Source of the DNA: an uncultured bacterium
GTDB lineage: Bacteria > Nitrospirota > Thermodesulfovibrionia > Thermodesulfovibrionales > Dissulfurispiraceae
Assembly (NCBI GenBank): GCA_937949555.1
Contig: CALEDV010000048.1
Location: 17,141-81,140, forward strand
DNA length: 64,000 nt
Reading direction: 5' to 3'
Shown here: positions 18,445-26,486 of the stretch, in pieces
Layout of the letters: each line of letters begins with the position of its first letter
Numbering within the stretch: position 1 is the first letter of the stretch
The notes under the pieces: generated by a model
What the model was told of the DNA's origin: nothing
What the model saw: the letters and a program-made list of their open reading frames with translations, nothing else
Databases searched by the model: none
Position numbers and translations under genes: made by a program

Positions 18445-19106
18445 CAGCCCTGTTCCTCTTTTACGATCCTGTTGGAATCTATCTTGAGCACCCTCTTGCC
18501 AGTACCACGAAAGAGTTCACGGTTGTGGGTGGCGACAATTATTGTGGAACCATTGATATTTATATCTCTCAGGAGGTTTATAATGTCAATGGCCGTATTT
18601 GGGTCAAGGTTGCCTGTAGGTTCATCGGCAAGTATTACTTGGGGATCAGCCACAATAGCCCTGGCAATAACAATCCTCTGCTGCTCTCCACCTGAAAGGG
18701 ACTTAGGGTTGCTGTCAGACACATGCCTAAGATTGACCTTTTTAAGCGCCTCTGAGACCCGTTGCCTTATCTCTTTTTCATTTATACCCCTAATCCTCAA
18801 TGCGAGGGCAACATTGTCATATACAGTAGAACCTCTAAGGAGCTTAAAATCTTGAAATACAATGCCAATATTTCTCCTCAAATAGGGTATGTCAGAGGGT
18901 TTGATTGAGGTAACATTGTATTTGCCTATAGTTATTTCACCTTCATCGGCATCCTCAGCCTTGTATATCAGTTTCATGAGCGTTGACTTTCCTGCGCCGC
19001 TCGGACCAGTTATAAAAATCATCTCCCCCTTTTCAACGGTAAAGCTTACTGATCTAAGCACAGTGTGGTAATCATAGAACTTTGAGACATTATCAAAAAC
19101 AATCAT
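18444..19106 (-). CDS. ftsE: Cell division ATP-binding protein FtsE
   Basis: ABC ATPase with Walker A GPSGAGKSTLMKLIY, Q-loop region IGIVFQDFKLL, signature LSGGEQQRIVIARAI, Walker B VILADEPTGNLD and switch His VATHNREL. I place the start at ATG 19106 (MIVFDNVSKFYDY, about 220 residues as in the family). The track's TTG eight codons upstream adds a non-conserved leader and overlaps the transketolase gene. It is coupled to ftsX and part of the ftsE-ftsX-envC-ctpA cluster. Confidence 0.93.
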   Translation of the reverse strand: MIVFDNVSKFYDYHTVLRSVSFTVEKGEMIFITGPSGAGKSTLMKLIYKAEDADEGEITIGKYNVTSIKPSDIPYLRRNIGIVFQDFKLLRGSTVYDNVALALRIRGINEKEIRQRVSEALKKVNLRHVSDSNPKSLSGGEQQRIVIARAIVADPQVILADEPTGNLDPNTAIDIINLLRDININGSTIIVATHNRELFRGTGKRVLKIDSNRIVKEEQG

Positions 19107-19122
19107 GGGATTAATGCTAGGG

Positions 19123-20109
19123 TTATCCAAGGCGATCTATTACAGTGGTAGATATGTCCTCTGCGGTAAGTCTAAAGTTCCTGAGCAATTCTGAGGGTGA
19201 TCCTGAGCAACCAAAGGTGTCTTTTGTGCCTATTCTTATCACTTTAATAGGATAATGTTCAGAGAGAAACTCTGCAACAGCACCTCCTAATCCTCCAATT
19301 ACTGAGTGCTCTTCAACGGTCACTACAAGCCTACACCCCTGCACACCTTGATTTATTGACTCCTGGTCAAGGGGCTTTATTGTGGAGAGATTAAGCACAC
19401 CAGCACTTATGCCCCTTTCAGATAGCATCTTTGAGGCCCTTAATGCCTCAGAGACCATCATGCCAGTGGCAATTATGCACACCTCTGAACCCTTTTCAAA
19501 AAGGTATCCTTTGCCGATTTCAGCCCTATAGTCTGAGGGCATAACAGGCTCTGCCTTTGCCCTGCCAAGCCTTATATACACAGGACCATCATATTCTGCG
19601 GCAAGGGTCACAAACTGCTCTGTTTCGTATCCATCTGAGGGCACGAGGATAGTCATGCCTGGTATAACCCGCATGAGCGCTATGTCTTCAAGGGCTTGAT
19701 GGGATGCCCCGTCTTCTCCCACCGTTATTCCAGCATGGGTTGCTGCAAGCTTTACATTGAGCGATGAATAAGCGATGGTCTGCCTTACCTGTTCCCATGC
19801 CCTGCCTGTCTCAAAGACAGCAAAGGTAGATGCAAAGGGTATCAGTCCTGCAAGGGCAAAGCCGCCTGCTGTGCACACCATATCTTGTTCCGATATACCT
19901 ACATTAAAAAACCTCTCTGGGAATGCCTTGGCAAACTTTATGGTCTTGGTGGAACAAGACAGATCGGCGTCAAGCACCACAATCCTGTCATCTTTCATGC
20001 CTAAACTATAAAGTGCCGCACCATAGGCGTCTCTTGTGGCAATCGCCTTGCCTGCAAGACTCTCTTGGGTAACCTTGCTACCCTCTTGCTCAAGCGAACG
20101 GTTAGCCAT
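19123..20109 (-). CDS. Transketolase, C-terminal (pyrimidine-binding) subunit
   Basis: The 328-residue protein carries the pyrimidine and C-terminal domains of transketolase: RFFNVGISEQDMVCTAGGFAL, the conserved glutamate region, and VEEHSVIGGLGGAVAEFL near the end. Together with the gene upstream it forms a split transketolase, common in archaea and several bacterial phyla, for the non-oxidative pentose phosphate pathway. The genes overlap by eight bases, consistent with a heteromeric enzyme made in equal amounts. Confidence 0.9.
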   Translation of the reverse strand: MANRSLEQEGSKVTQESLAGKAIATRDAYGAALYSLGMKDDRIVVLDADLSCSTKTIKFAKAFPERFFNVGISEQDMVCTAGGFALAGLIPFASTFAVFETGRAWEQVRQTIAYSSLNVKLAATHAGITVGEDGASHQALEDIALMRVIPGMTILVPSDGYETEQFVTLAAEYDGPVYIRLGRAKAEPVMPSDYRAEIGKGYLFEKGSEVCIIATGMMVSEALRASKMLSERGISAGVLNLSTIKPLDQESINQGVQGCRLVVTVEEHSVIGGLGGAVAEFLSEHYPIKVIRIGTKDTFGCSGSPSELLRNFRLTAEDISTTVIDRLG

Positions 20110-20941
20110 TGCCTTGTAACTCCTTCAGGGCAAACTCAAGTTCATCCCTTGTAGGCGCTACACCGTGATACTGCACCTTGTCTTCAAATATAGAAGATCC
20201 CTTGCCCTTTGTGGTCTTAGCAACAATTACAGTTGGTTTGTCATTTATCTGTTCAGCCCTATCAAAGGCCGATAATATCTCATCCATATTGTGTCCATCT
20301 ATCTCAAGGGTATTCCATCCGAAGGCAGCCCACTTCTCAGCAATTGGATCAACCTTCATAACCTCTGCACATCTACCGTCTATCTGTAGCCCATTGTTAT
20401 CAACTATTGCACAGAGGTTGGCAGTCCTATAATGAGAAGCAGTCATCGCTGCCTCCCAGACCTGACCTTCCTGTATCTCTCCGTCTCCTAAAAGACAATA
20501 AACCCTTGAAGATAGCCCCTTAATCCTCAAGCCCATAGCAAGACCATTGGCTATCGATAAACCCTGGCCTAAAGAACCTGTAGATACCTCCACACCCTTT
20601 AGAAGCTTTGAGGAGGGATGTCCCTGCAAAGGACTGCCTATTTTACGAAGGGTAGAGAGCACCGCCATATCAAAATAGCCTGTAAGTGCAAGCACTACAT
20701 AGAGCAAAGGTGCTGCGTGTCCCTTTGAAAGTATAAACCTATCCCTCTCCTGCCAGTCAGGATTAAATGGATTATGACGCATTTTGCAGTAGTAAAGGGC
20801 TGTAACTATGTCGGCAGCAGACAAGGAGCCTCCTGTGTGGCCAGAACCTGCCAGATTAAGCATCTTCAGTATCTCAATCCTGACCTCTTTGGCTCTCTCT
20901 CTAAGAAAGGCTGTGTCTCTTGTCTGCTTAAAAGGAGTCAT
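20102..20941 (-). CDS. Transketolase, N-terminal (thiamine diphosphate-binding) subunit
   Basis: The 279-residue protein has the diphosphate-binding half of transketolase: GSGHTGGSLSAADIVTALY, ILSKGHAAPLLYV and the thiamine motif GDGEIQEGQVWEAA...IVDNNGLQ. It is the partner of the C-terminal subunit that follows. A probable promoter lies about 25-55 bases upstream on the minus strand (TTTACT, 18 bases, TATAAT; 20967-20996). Confidence 0.92.
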   Translation of the reverse strand: MTPFKQTRDTAFLRERAKEVRIEILKMLNLAGSGHTGGSLSAADIVTALYYCKMRHNPFNPDWQERDRFILSKGHAAPLLYVVLALTGYFDMAVLSTLRKIGSPLQGHPSSKLLKGVEVSTGSLGQGLSIANGLAMGLRIKGLSSRVYCLLGDGEIQEGQVWEAAMTASHYRTANLCAIVDNNGLQIDGRCAEVMKVDPIAEKWAAFGWNTLEIDGHNMDEILSAFDRAEQINDKPTVIVAKTTKGKGSSIFEDKVQYHGVAPTRDELEFALKELQGNG

Positions 20942-20966
20942 TTAGATGATGTGCTGTTTTTTTGCT

Positions 20967-20996
20967 ATTATAAATGCATCAAAGACTATAAGTAAA
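20967..20996 (-). promoter_or_regulatory. Candidate sigma-70 promoter of the transketolase operon
   Basis: On the minus strand TTTACT and TATAAT are separated by 18 bases, and the -10 box lies about 26 bases from the transketolase ATG. Box quality is good at -10 and moderate at -35; assigned by motif and position only. Confidence 0.45.
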
Positions 20997-21098
20997 GTAT
21001 TTAAGTCTGGCTGCTGTAGTGTATTTTGAAGATTGATAAAAAGTAAAGTTACCATCTATTAATAGAGCTTTAACATCTAAATAAAGATTTCACTCCCC

Positions 21099-21301
21099 AA
21101 ATTGCCGATAGAAACCTGTAGGAGCAAGAGGGCATGCCTGAAAGCCTTTATACTGCCACAGGGTTTATTAAAAAGGGCCATAGGTCATTCAGTCATCAAG
21201 AGGTGATTTAGTTGGCATTATTTGTAAAAGTCCAAAGGCCCTGCAAAGAGGCGTGACAATAAGGCCCTTTCAGCACACCCTCTTACTCCTATCGGCAATT
21301 T
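21099..21301. repeat. MITE-like element, copy A (about 203 bp)
   Basis: This non-coding element is nearly repeated at 35137-35338. Its ends are imperfect inverted repeats. The left end reads AAATTGCCGATAG...GGAGCAAGAGGGCATGCCTGAAAG; the reverse complement of the right end reads AAATTGCCGATAGGAGTAAGAGGGTGTGCTGAAAG. It has no internal open frame of note, which together suggests a miniature inverted-repeat transposable element. It ends 18 bases before the -35 box of the next gene. The rest of the gap (20997-21098) shows nothing recognisable. Confidence 0.75.
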
Positions 21302-21319
21302 AAGGTCACTCCTAAAAAC

Positions 21320-21349
21320 TTGACAATCTGCCCTGCCTTGTAACATAAT
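21320..21349 (+). promoter_or_regulatory. Sigma-70 promoter of the Pro/Ala-rich lipoprotein gene
   Basis: TTGACA and CATAAT are separated by 18 bases, about 60 bases upstream of the lipoprotein ATG. The perfect -35 box lies just outside the right end of MITE copy A. Confidence 0.6.
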
Positions 21350-21411
21350 TCTTAGTTATTATTTCCCCAATTTTTGACTTTAAACAAAATAACAAGGAGG
21401 TGAAACCAAAA

Positions 21412-21627
21412 ATGAAGAAGCTTTTAGCAGTTATGCTCTCAATAATGATATTGGTCGCTTTTACCTTTTCAGTAGGCTGCAAGCCTGCAGAAGAGAAGAA
21501 GCCTGAGGCACCGGCTCCTGCACCAGCTCCGGCTCCTGCACCAGCTCCTGCTGACCCTGCAAAGCCAGCTGACGACCCTGCAAAGCCAGCTGAGGCTCCA
21601 AAGCCAGCTGAGGCTCCAAAAAAATAA
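21412..21627 (+). CDS. Small Pro/Ala/Lys-rich lipoprotein
   Basis: The 71-residue product has a signal peptide MKKLLAVMLSIMILVAFTF and lipobox SVGC, followed by a low-complexity tail of (A-P)n and repeated DPAKPA/EAPKPA units. ATG 21412 is preceded by aaggagg at 21394-21400; the track's GTG at 21400 overlaps that site. The extended Pro-rich tail resembles periplasm-spanning linkers, but no folded domain is present, so function is unknown. A terminator follows, so the gene is probably a separate, well-expressed unit. Confidence 0.8.
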   Translation: MKKLLAVMLSIMILVAFTFSVGCKPAEEKKPEAPAPAPAPAPAPAPADPAKPADDPAKPAEAPKPAEAPKK

Positions 21628-21716
21628 ATTAACCAACTTTGAAGCGCCTCTTCATTGTCTAAGGCAAAAGAGGTTGATTTTTTAGAGAAAAAACGGTTAT
21701 ATTTTAAGTGCTTTTA

Positions 21717-21747
21717 TGAAGAGTGGGCAACACCCACTCTTTTATTT
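21717..21747 (+). terminator. Rho-independent terminator after the lipoprotein gene
   Basis: The stem AGAGTGGG / CCCACTCT with a short loop is followed by TTTTATTTT. It falls inside the 5' extension of the track's RimP ORF, which argues that rimP starts downstream, at about 21760. Confidence 0.75.
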
Positions 21748-21759
21748 TATGGAGGGCAG

Positions 21760-22239
21760 GTGTCACCTTTGCTTGTGAGGATTAACCAAATAGCTGCCGA
21801 GGTAGCTGCAGATTTGGGCTTTGATATTATCAAGACAAGTCTAAGTGGAACAGGCAGAAAGAGTCTTTTGAGGATTTATATTGATAAAGAAGGCGGTGTA
21901 ACTATAGGAGATTGCGAATCTTTCAGCAGACGCCTTGAGACATTGCTTGATGTAGAGGATATTATTCAGAACTCCTATGTTCTTGAGGTCTCCTCACCAG
22001 GCATGGATAGACCTATTAGGGATATGAAAGATTTTGAAGGTTGTATCGGCAAACTTGTCCGCATAATTACAAAGGAAAAGATTGAGAACCAGACCTTTTT
22101 TATAGGCAGACTTACAGAAACAGGCACGGATTGGATCAGATTGCTTTTAGAGGATAGAAAGATTCCAAAACATTTATTTATTCCCTTTGAAGTAATTTCA
22201 AAGGCTCGACTTGAGATTGAGATAAAACAGGAGCCATAA
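21760..22239 (+). CDS. rimP: Ribosome maturation factor RimP
   Basis: RimP is needed for 30S subunit maturation. From GTG 21760 the protein is 159 residues, the family's usual length, with the conserved VLEVSSPGMDRPI motif near residue 70 and the C-terminal SH3-like half. The track starts at TTG 21655, but that stretch contains a terminator hairpin and is not RimP-like. GTG 21760 follows ggaggg at a short spacing. It is one base from nusA, the classic rimP-nusA arrangement. Confidence 0.9.
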   Translation: MSPLLVRINQIAAEVAADLGFDIIKTSLSGTGRKSLLRIYIDKEGGVTIGDCESFSRRLETLLDVEDIIQNSYVLEVSSPGMDRPIRDMKDFEGCIGKLVRIITKEKIENQTFFIGRLTETGTDWIRLLLEDRKIPKHLFIPFEVISKARLEIEIKQEP

Positions 22240-22240
22240 C

Positions 22241-23335
22241 ATGTCAAAAGAGCTTAGTTTTGTCCTTGACCAGATAAGCAGGGAGAAGGGCATTTCAAGA
22301 ACAACCCTAATAAGTGCCATAGAGTCGGGGCTTATTTCAGCGGCTAAGAAGAACTTTAATGGCAAGGAGAACATTGGCTTAAAGATAAATCCCAAAACAG
22401 GCAATGTGGAGATCTTCGAGATAAAGACTGTAGTGGAAACTGTTACCAACAGTGAGACCGAGATAGCCTATGAGGACATTAAGGAAAAATATCCAGACTA
22501 TGAAATAGGAGATACCCTTAACTTGCCATTACAGATAAAGGACTTTGGCAGGATAGCGGCTCAAACGGCAAAACAGATAATAATCCAGAAGGTCAAAGAT
22601 GCCGAAAGAAACATAATATTTGAGGAATACAAAGACAAGGTAGGACACATCATCAGCGGCAATGTGCTCAGGAAGGAAAAGAACATTTATTACATCAGCA
22701 TAGGGAAGACAGAGGGCATATTGATGCAAAAAGACACACTGCCTACAGAAATAATCAAAAGAGGAGACAGCATAAGGGCATATCTTGCTGAGGTACGGCA
22801 AACATCCAAAGGACCTGGGTTGATACTCTCAAGGACTGACCCTAATTTTGTGGTTGGTTTATTTAAAATGGAGGTGCCAGAGATACAGGATGGAACGGTA
22901 GTGATCAAAGGCATTGCCCGTGAACCAGGGGAAAGAACCAAGATAGCGGTTCTATCAAATGACCCTGCTGTTGATGCAGTTGGTGCCTGTGTAGGGATGA
23001 AGGGCACCCGAGTTCAGGCTATAGTCAGGGAATTAAAAGGTGAAAGGATAGACATTATCCCCTGGAGCGAGGACAAAAGGATATTCATTGCCAGGGCGCT
23101 TACCCCAGCAATAGTTGACCGAGTTGGACTCAACGAAGATGAAAAGACTGCTATGGTCATTGCCGATGATCAACAGTTGTCCCTTGCCATAGGCAAAAAG
23201 GGTCAAAATATAAAGCTTGTCACAAAACTCACCGGTTGGGAGATTGACGTTATCAGCGAAACCGAATACTCCTCTATAAAAATGGAAGAGGCCGATAGGC
23301 ACTTCAATGAGGCGTTTAAGAAAAATCCTAAGTGA
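22241..23335 (+). CDS. nusA: Transcription termination/antitermination factor NusA
   Basis: The 364-residue protein opens with MSKELSFVLDQISREKGISR, the RNA-polymerase-binding N-terminal domain (to about 125). An S1 domain (about 135-200) and two KH domains follow, with GACVGMKGTRVQAIVRELKGE and LAIGKKGQNIKLVTKLTGW. It lacks the extra C-terminal acidic repeats of E. coli NusA. NusA modulates pausing, termination and rRNA antitermination. Neither infB nor rbfA follows here, as they do in many genomes. Confidence 0.95.
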   Translation: MSKELSFVLDQISREKGISRTTLISAIESGLISAAKKNFNGKENIGLKINPKTGNVEIFEIKTVVETVTNSETEIAYEDIKEKYPDYEIGDTLNLPLQIKDFGRIAAQTAKQIIIQKVKDAERNIIFEEYKDKVGHIISGNVLRKEKNIYYISIGKTEGILMQKDTLPTEIIKRGDSIRAYLAEVRQTSKGPGLILSRTDPNFVVGLFKMEVPEIQDGTVVIKGIAREPGERTKIAVLSNDPAVDAVGACVGMKGTRVQAIVRELKGERIDIIPWSEDKRIFIARALTPAIVDRVGLNEDEKTAMVIADDQQLSLAIGKKGQNIKLVTKLTGWEIDVISETEYSSIKMEEADRHFNEAFKKNPK

Positions 23336-23344
23336 GCCATTGCA

Positions 23345-23376
23345 TCGGGAGCGCATAATCCTATGCCTCCCGATTT
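23345..23376 (+). terminator. Hairpin after nusA, possible terminator
   Basis: The stem ATCGGGAG...CTCCCGAT (with inner GCAT/ATGC pairing) lies 10 bases after the nusA stop. The following T-tract is short, so it could be a weak terminator or an RNA-stabilising hairpin. Confidence 0.5.
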
Positions 23377-23465
23377 GGCTTGATGATACTTACATTGAAG
23401 AACCTCAAAGATCCTTTTCACCTTATAATGTCAGCGCTGTCTGCACCATAACTGCTTATTAATAA

Positions 23466-25583
23466 ATGACCAAAACAATAGACTATGACCTCTGCTCTCC
23501 TTTACAGTTTGTTAAAGGGGTAGGTCCTGCCAGGGCAGCCCTTTTAAAAAGACTAAACATACATAATGTGCAGGACCTGCTTTATTATCAGCCCTTACGT
23601 TATGAAAAAAAGCCTACCCAATGCAATATAAGGGACCTCAAGTTAGACCATACTCAAATAGTATGCGGAAAGGTAGTATCAGTGCAGGTTGTAAATCCCT
23701 CCAGGCAGAGACAGGGCAGAAGAAAACCCCTTAACATTTTTGAGGCACAGATTACAGACCACACAGGATGGCTTAGGGCAGTCTGGTTTAATCAACCCTA
23801 TTTGAAGGAGTCAATAAAACCAGGCACAAGAATTATGCTTACAGGGCAGCCTAAGAAGGCATTTATAGGGCTTATTCCTCAGATGACAAACCCTGCCTTT
23901 GAAATAATTCAGGAGGATGATACAATAAGCAGTGGCTTAAATGATGAGGGGTCATTGCCTGTTTATAGCTTAACTGAAGGCCTTGACCAAAGAAGATTAC
24001 GCACAATAATCAGGAATGCCCTTGATAGTTATGCCCCCTATATTGTTGACCCCATTCCAAAGCACATACTACAAGCCCATCAGCTCCCCTCTTTAAAAGA
24101 AAGCCTGCTTGCAATACATCTTCCCCCTTCTGAGAGTTCTTTAGAGGACTTAAATGAAGCCATTACACCATACCAGAGGAGAATAGCCTTTGATGAAGTA
24201 TTTATTCTTCAGATAGGTCTCTGCATACTTAAGGGTCGTTCAGCATCTGAGAAGGGTATATCCATGAAGGGTAGCGGCGAACTACGAAAGGCCCTGCTAA
24301 ACAATCTGCCTTTTAGCCTGACGAGGGCGCAGGAGAGGGTGATTAAAGAGATTATAAGCGATATGGAGTCTGAGTCTCCAATGAGCAGGCTTCTACAGGG
24401 CGATGTAGGCTGTGGCAAAACTATAGTGGCCCTTATTTGTATGCTCAATGCCCTTGAATCAGGACATCAGGCAGCGTTAATGGCTCCAACAGAGCTTCTT
24501 GCAGAGCAACATTATCAGGGCATAAAAAAATTGCTCGGCAATATGGATATCAAAGTTAGTCTTTACACAGGCAGCAAAAGGGACAAGAAACCTTTGAGGA
24601 TCCTAAAAAAAGAATCTATGATTGCTGTAGGCACCCATGCACTTATACAGGAAGATGTTGCTTTTGAATCCTTAGGCCTATCAATTATTGATGAACAACA
24701 CAGATTTGGAGTAATGCAAAGGGCATCGTTACGGAAAAAGGGGAATAACCCCGATGTGCTTATTATGTCAGCGACTCCCATACCAAGGACCCTGGCAATG
24801 ACACTTTATGGAGATCTTGACTACTCTGTTATAGATGAACTTCCACCAGGCAGGACCCCTGTGCAGACAAGGCTATTTACAGAGGGAAACAAGAGAGAGA
24901 TCTACGGGATCCTGCAAAGGGAAATATCAAAGGGCAGACAGGCGTACATTGTTTACCCAGTTATTGAGGAGTCAGAGAACGCAGACCTCAAATCAGCCAT
25001 ATTAGGCGCCCAGAGGCTGCCAGAGATAATGCCCGGTCTGTCGGTAGGATTAGTGCACGGCAGGATGAAACAAGAGGATAGAGAAAGGGTGATGAGAGAT
25101 TTCAAGGAGGGCAGGATTCATATCTTGGTAGCCACTACAGTTATTGAAGTAGGAGTGGATGTACCAAATGCAACGGTTATGGTCATCATTAATGCAGAAC
25201 GTTTTGGACTTGCCCAACTGCACCAACTTCGCGGCAGGGTAGGCAGGGGAAACTATGAATCATACTGCCTGCTGCTTTGCTATAACCAGCCAGAGGACGC
25301 CAGAAAAAGGATGTATGCAATGCTAAAAACAAACGATGGTTTCAAGATAGCTGAGGAGGACCTTAAGATTAGGGGTTATGGCGATCTGATGGGCACTAGA
25401 CAATCGGGCATGCCTGAACTCAAAACGGTAAATCTGCTTAGAGACGGTCTGTTAGTAGATTTAGCCCGCAGGGAGGCTGAATCTTTGCTCAAGGAAGACC
25501 CTACCCTTCAGAGGTATCCGCTCTTAAAGAAGACGGCTCAACAGTTTTGGGGCAGCAGGATTGATCTGTTTAAAACTGCTTGA
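23466..25583 (+). CDS. recG: ATP-dependent DNA helicase RecG
   Basis: The 705-residue protein has an N-terminal helix-hairpin-helix/wedge region (FVKGVGPARAALLKRLNI, OB fold about 60-170) and superfamily 2 helicase motifs: GDVGCGKT (I), MAPTELLAEQHY (Ia), IIDEQHRFGVMQR (II), MSATPIPRTLAMTLYGD (III), TTVIEVGVDVPNATVMVI and QLHQLRGRVGRG (VI). RecG remodels stalled replication forks and Holliday junctions. The start shortly after a TATAAT-like sequence suggests its own transcription unit. Confidence 0.96.
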   Translation: MTKTIDYDLCSPLQFVKGVGPARAALLKRLNIHNVQDLLYYQPLRYEKKPTQCNIRDLKLDHTQIVCGKVVSVQVVNPSRQRQGRRKPLNIFEAQITDHTGWLRAVWFNQPYLKESIKPGTRIMLTGQPKKAFIGLIPQMTNPAFEIIQEDDTISSGLNDEGSLPVYSLTEGLDQRRLRTIIRNALDSYAPYIVDPIPKHILQAHQLPSLKESLLAIHLPPSESSLEDLNEAITPYQRRIAFDEVFILQIGLCILKGRSASEKGISMKGSGELRKALLNNLPFSLTRAQERVIKEIISDMESESPMSRLLQGDVGCGKTIVALICMLNALESGHQAALMAPTELLAEQHYQGIKKLLGNMDIKVSLYTGSKRDKKPLRILKKESMIAVGTHALIQEDVAFESLGLSIIDEQHRFGVMQRASLRKKGNNPDVLIMSATPIPRTLAMTLYGDLDYSVIDELPPGRTPVQTRLFTEGNKREIYGILQREISKGRQAYIVYPVIEESENADLKSAILGAQRLPEIMPGLSVGLVHGRMKQEDRERVMRDFKEGRIHILVATTVIEVGVDVPNATVMVIINAERFGLAQLHQLRGRVGRGNYESYCLLLCYNQPEDARKRMYAMLKTNDGFKIAEEDLKIRGYGDLMGTRQSGMPELKTVNLLRDGLLVDLARREAESLLKEDPTLQRYPLLKKTAQQFWGSRIDLFKTA

Positions 25584-25618
25584 GACAAATCGTCCTGTTG
25601 TAAGTTAAACTACTAAAG

Positions 25619-26410
25619 ATGATGACCCCGTTTATTGAATACATAACAATAATTGCCTTAGGTTTGATTATAGGCTCCTTTATAAATGTCTGCATATACA
25701 GACTGCCGAGGGAGAAAAATATCCTGTTCCCCCCCTCTGCCTGCACAGCATGCGGCAAGAAAATAAGATTTTATGACAACATTCCCATAATAAGCTACCT
25801 CTTGCTTGCAGGGAAATGCAGAGATTGTAAGGGGCATATATCCATAAAATACCCCCTTGTAGAACTGCTTAACGCCCTGTTCTACATGGCCGCCTATTTG
25901 AGATTTGGCTTTGACTACTCACTGTTGTTTATATGCCCCTTTTTATCTGCACTGATTGTTATTACCTTTATTGATCTGGACTTTCAGATCATCCCAGATT
26001 CTATAACCCTGCCAGGGATACTGCTTGGATTGATTGCGTCTTCATTCATATTTCCAGACCCCTTTGAATACTATCAGATAACCGGTTTCATGAATGCGCT
26101 TATAGGGTTTATAACTGGAGGCGGACTATTCTTTCTCATCGCACTGCTCAGCAGAGGAGGCATGGGCGGCGGTGATATAAAGATGATGGCAATGGTTGGA
26201 ACATTCCTTGGCTGGAAAGGGGTACTCCTAACAACACTCATAGGAAGCGTTGCAGGCTCACTGGTTGGGATTGCACTGATGGTCTTTAAAGGCAAAGATA
26301 GAAAGGCAAAGATACCCTTTGGACCCTTTTTAGCCTTAGGTGCCCTTATCTCACTGTTTGCAGGCAGGATTATACTTCAATTGTATCTCAATGGAGACCT
26401 CATGCCTTAG
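25619..26410 (+). CDS. pilD: Prepilin peptidase / N-methyltransferase (PilD family)
   Basis: The 263-residue integral membrane protein has the cytoplasmic zinc-type cysteines (ACTACGKK, CRDCKG) and the two catalytic aspartate motifs FIDLDFQIIPD and GGGDIKMMAM. It cleaves and N-methylates type IV pilin or type II secretion pseudopilin precursors at the inner membrane. No pilin genes lie in the window, so it probably serves substrates encoded elsewhere. The neighbouring c-di-GMP genes may reflect shared control of surface behaviour, but that is inference. Confidence 0.93.
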   Translation: MMTPFIEYITIIALGLIIGSFINVCIYRLPREKNILFPPSACTACGKKIRFYDNIPIISYLLLAGKCRDCKGHISIKYPLVELLNALFYMAAYLRFGFDYSLLFICPFLSALIVITFIDLDFQIIPDSITLPGILLGLIASSFIFPDPFEYYQITGFMNALIGFITGGGLFFLIALLSRGGMGGGDIKMMAMVGTFLGWKGVLLTTLIGSVAGSLVGIALMVFKGKDRKAKIPFGPFLALGALISLFAGRIILQLYLNGDLMP

Positions 26411-26486
26411 AATCTTTAGCATGCAATTTGTTCAAAGGGATCATTTTTAAATATGATATTGCTGTCTCACAATACATACAAGCGGT

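Noticed and set aside
23395-23429. Possible recG promoter TTGAAG/TATAAT
   Set aside because: The spacing of 23 bases is too long. Only the -10-like TATAAT is convincing, so no promoter is listed.
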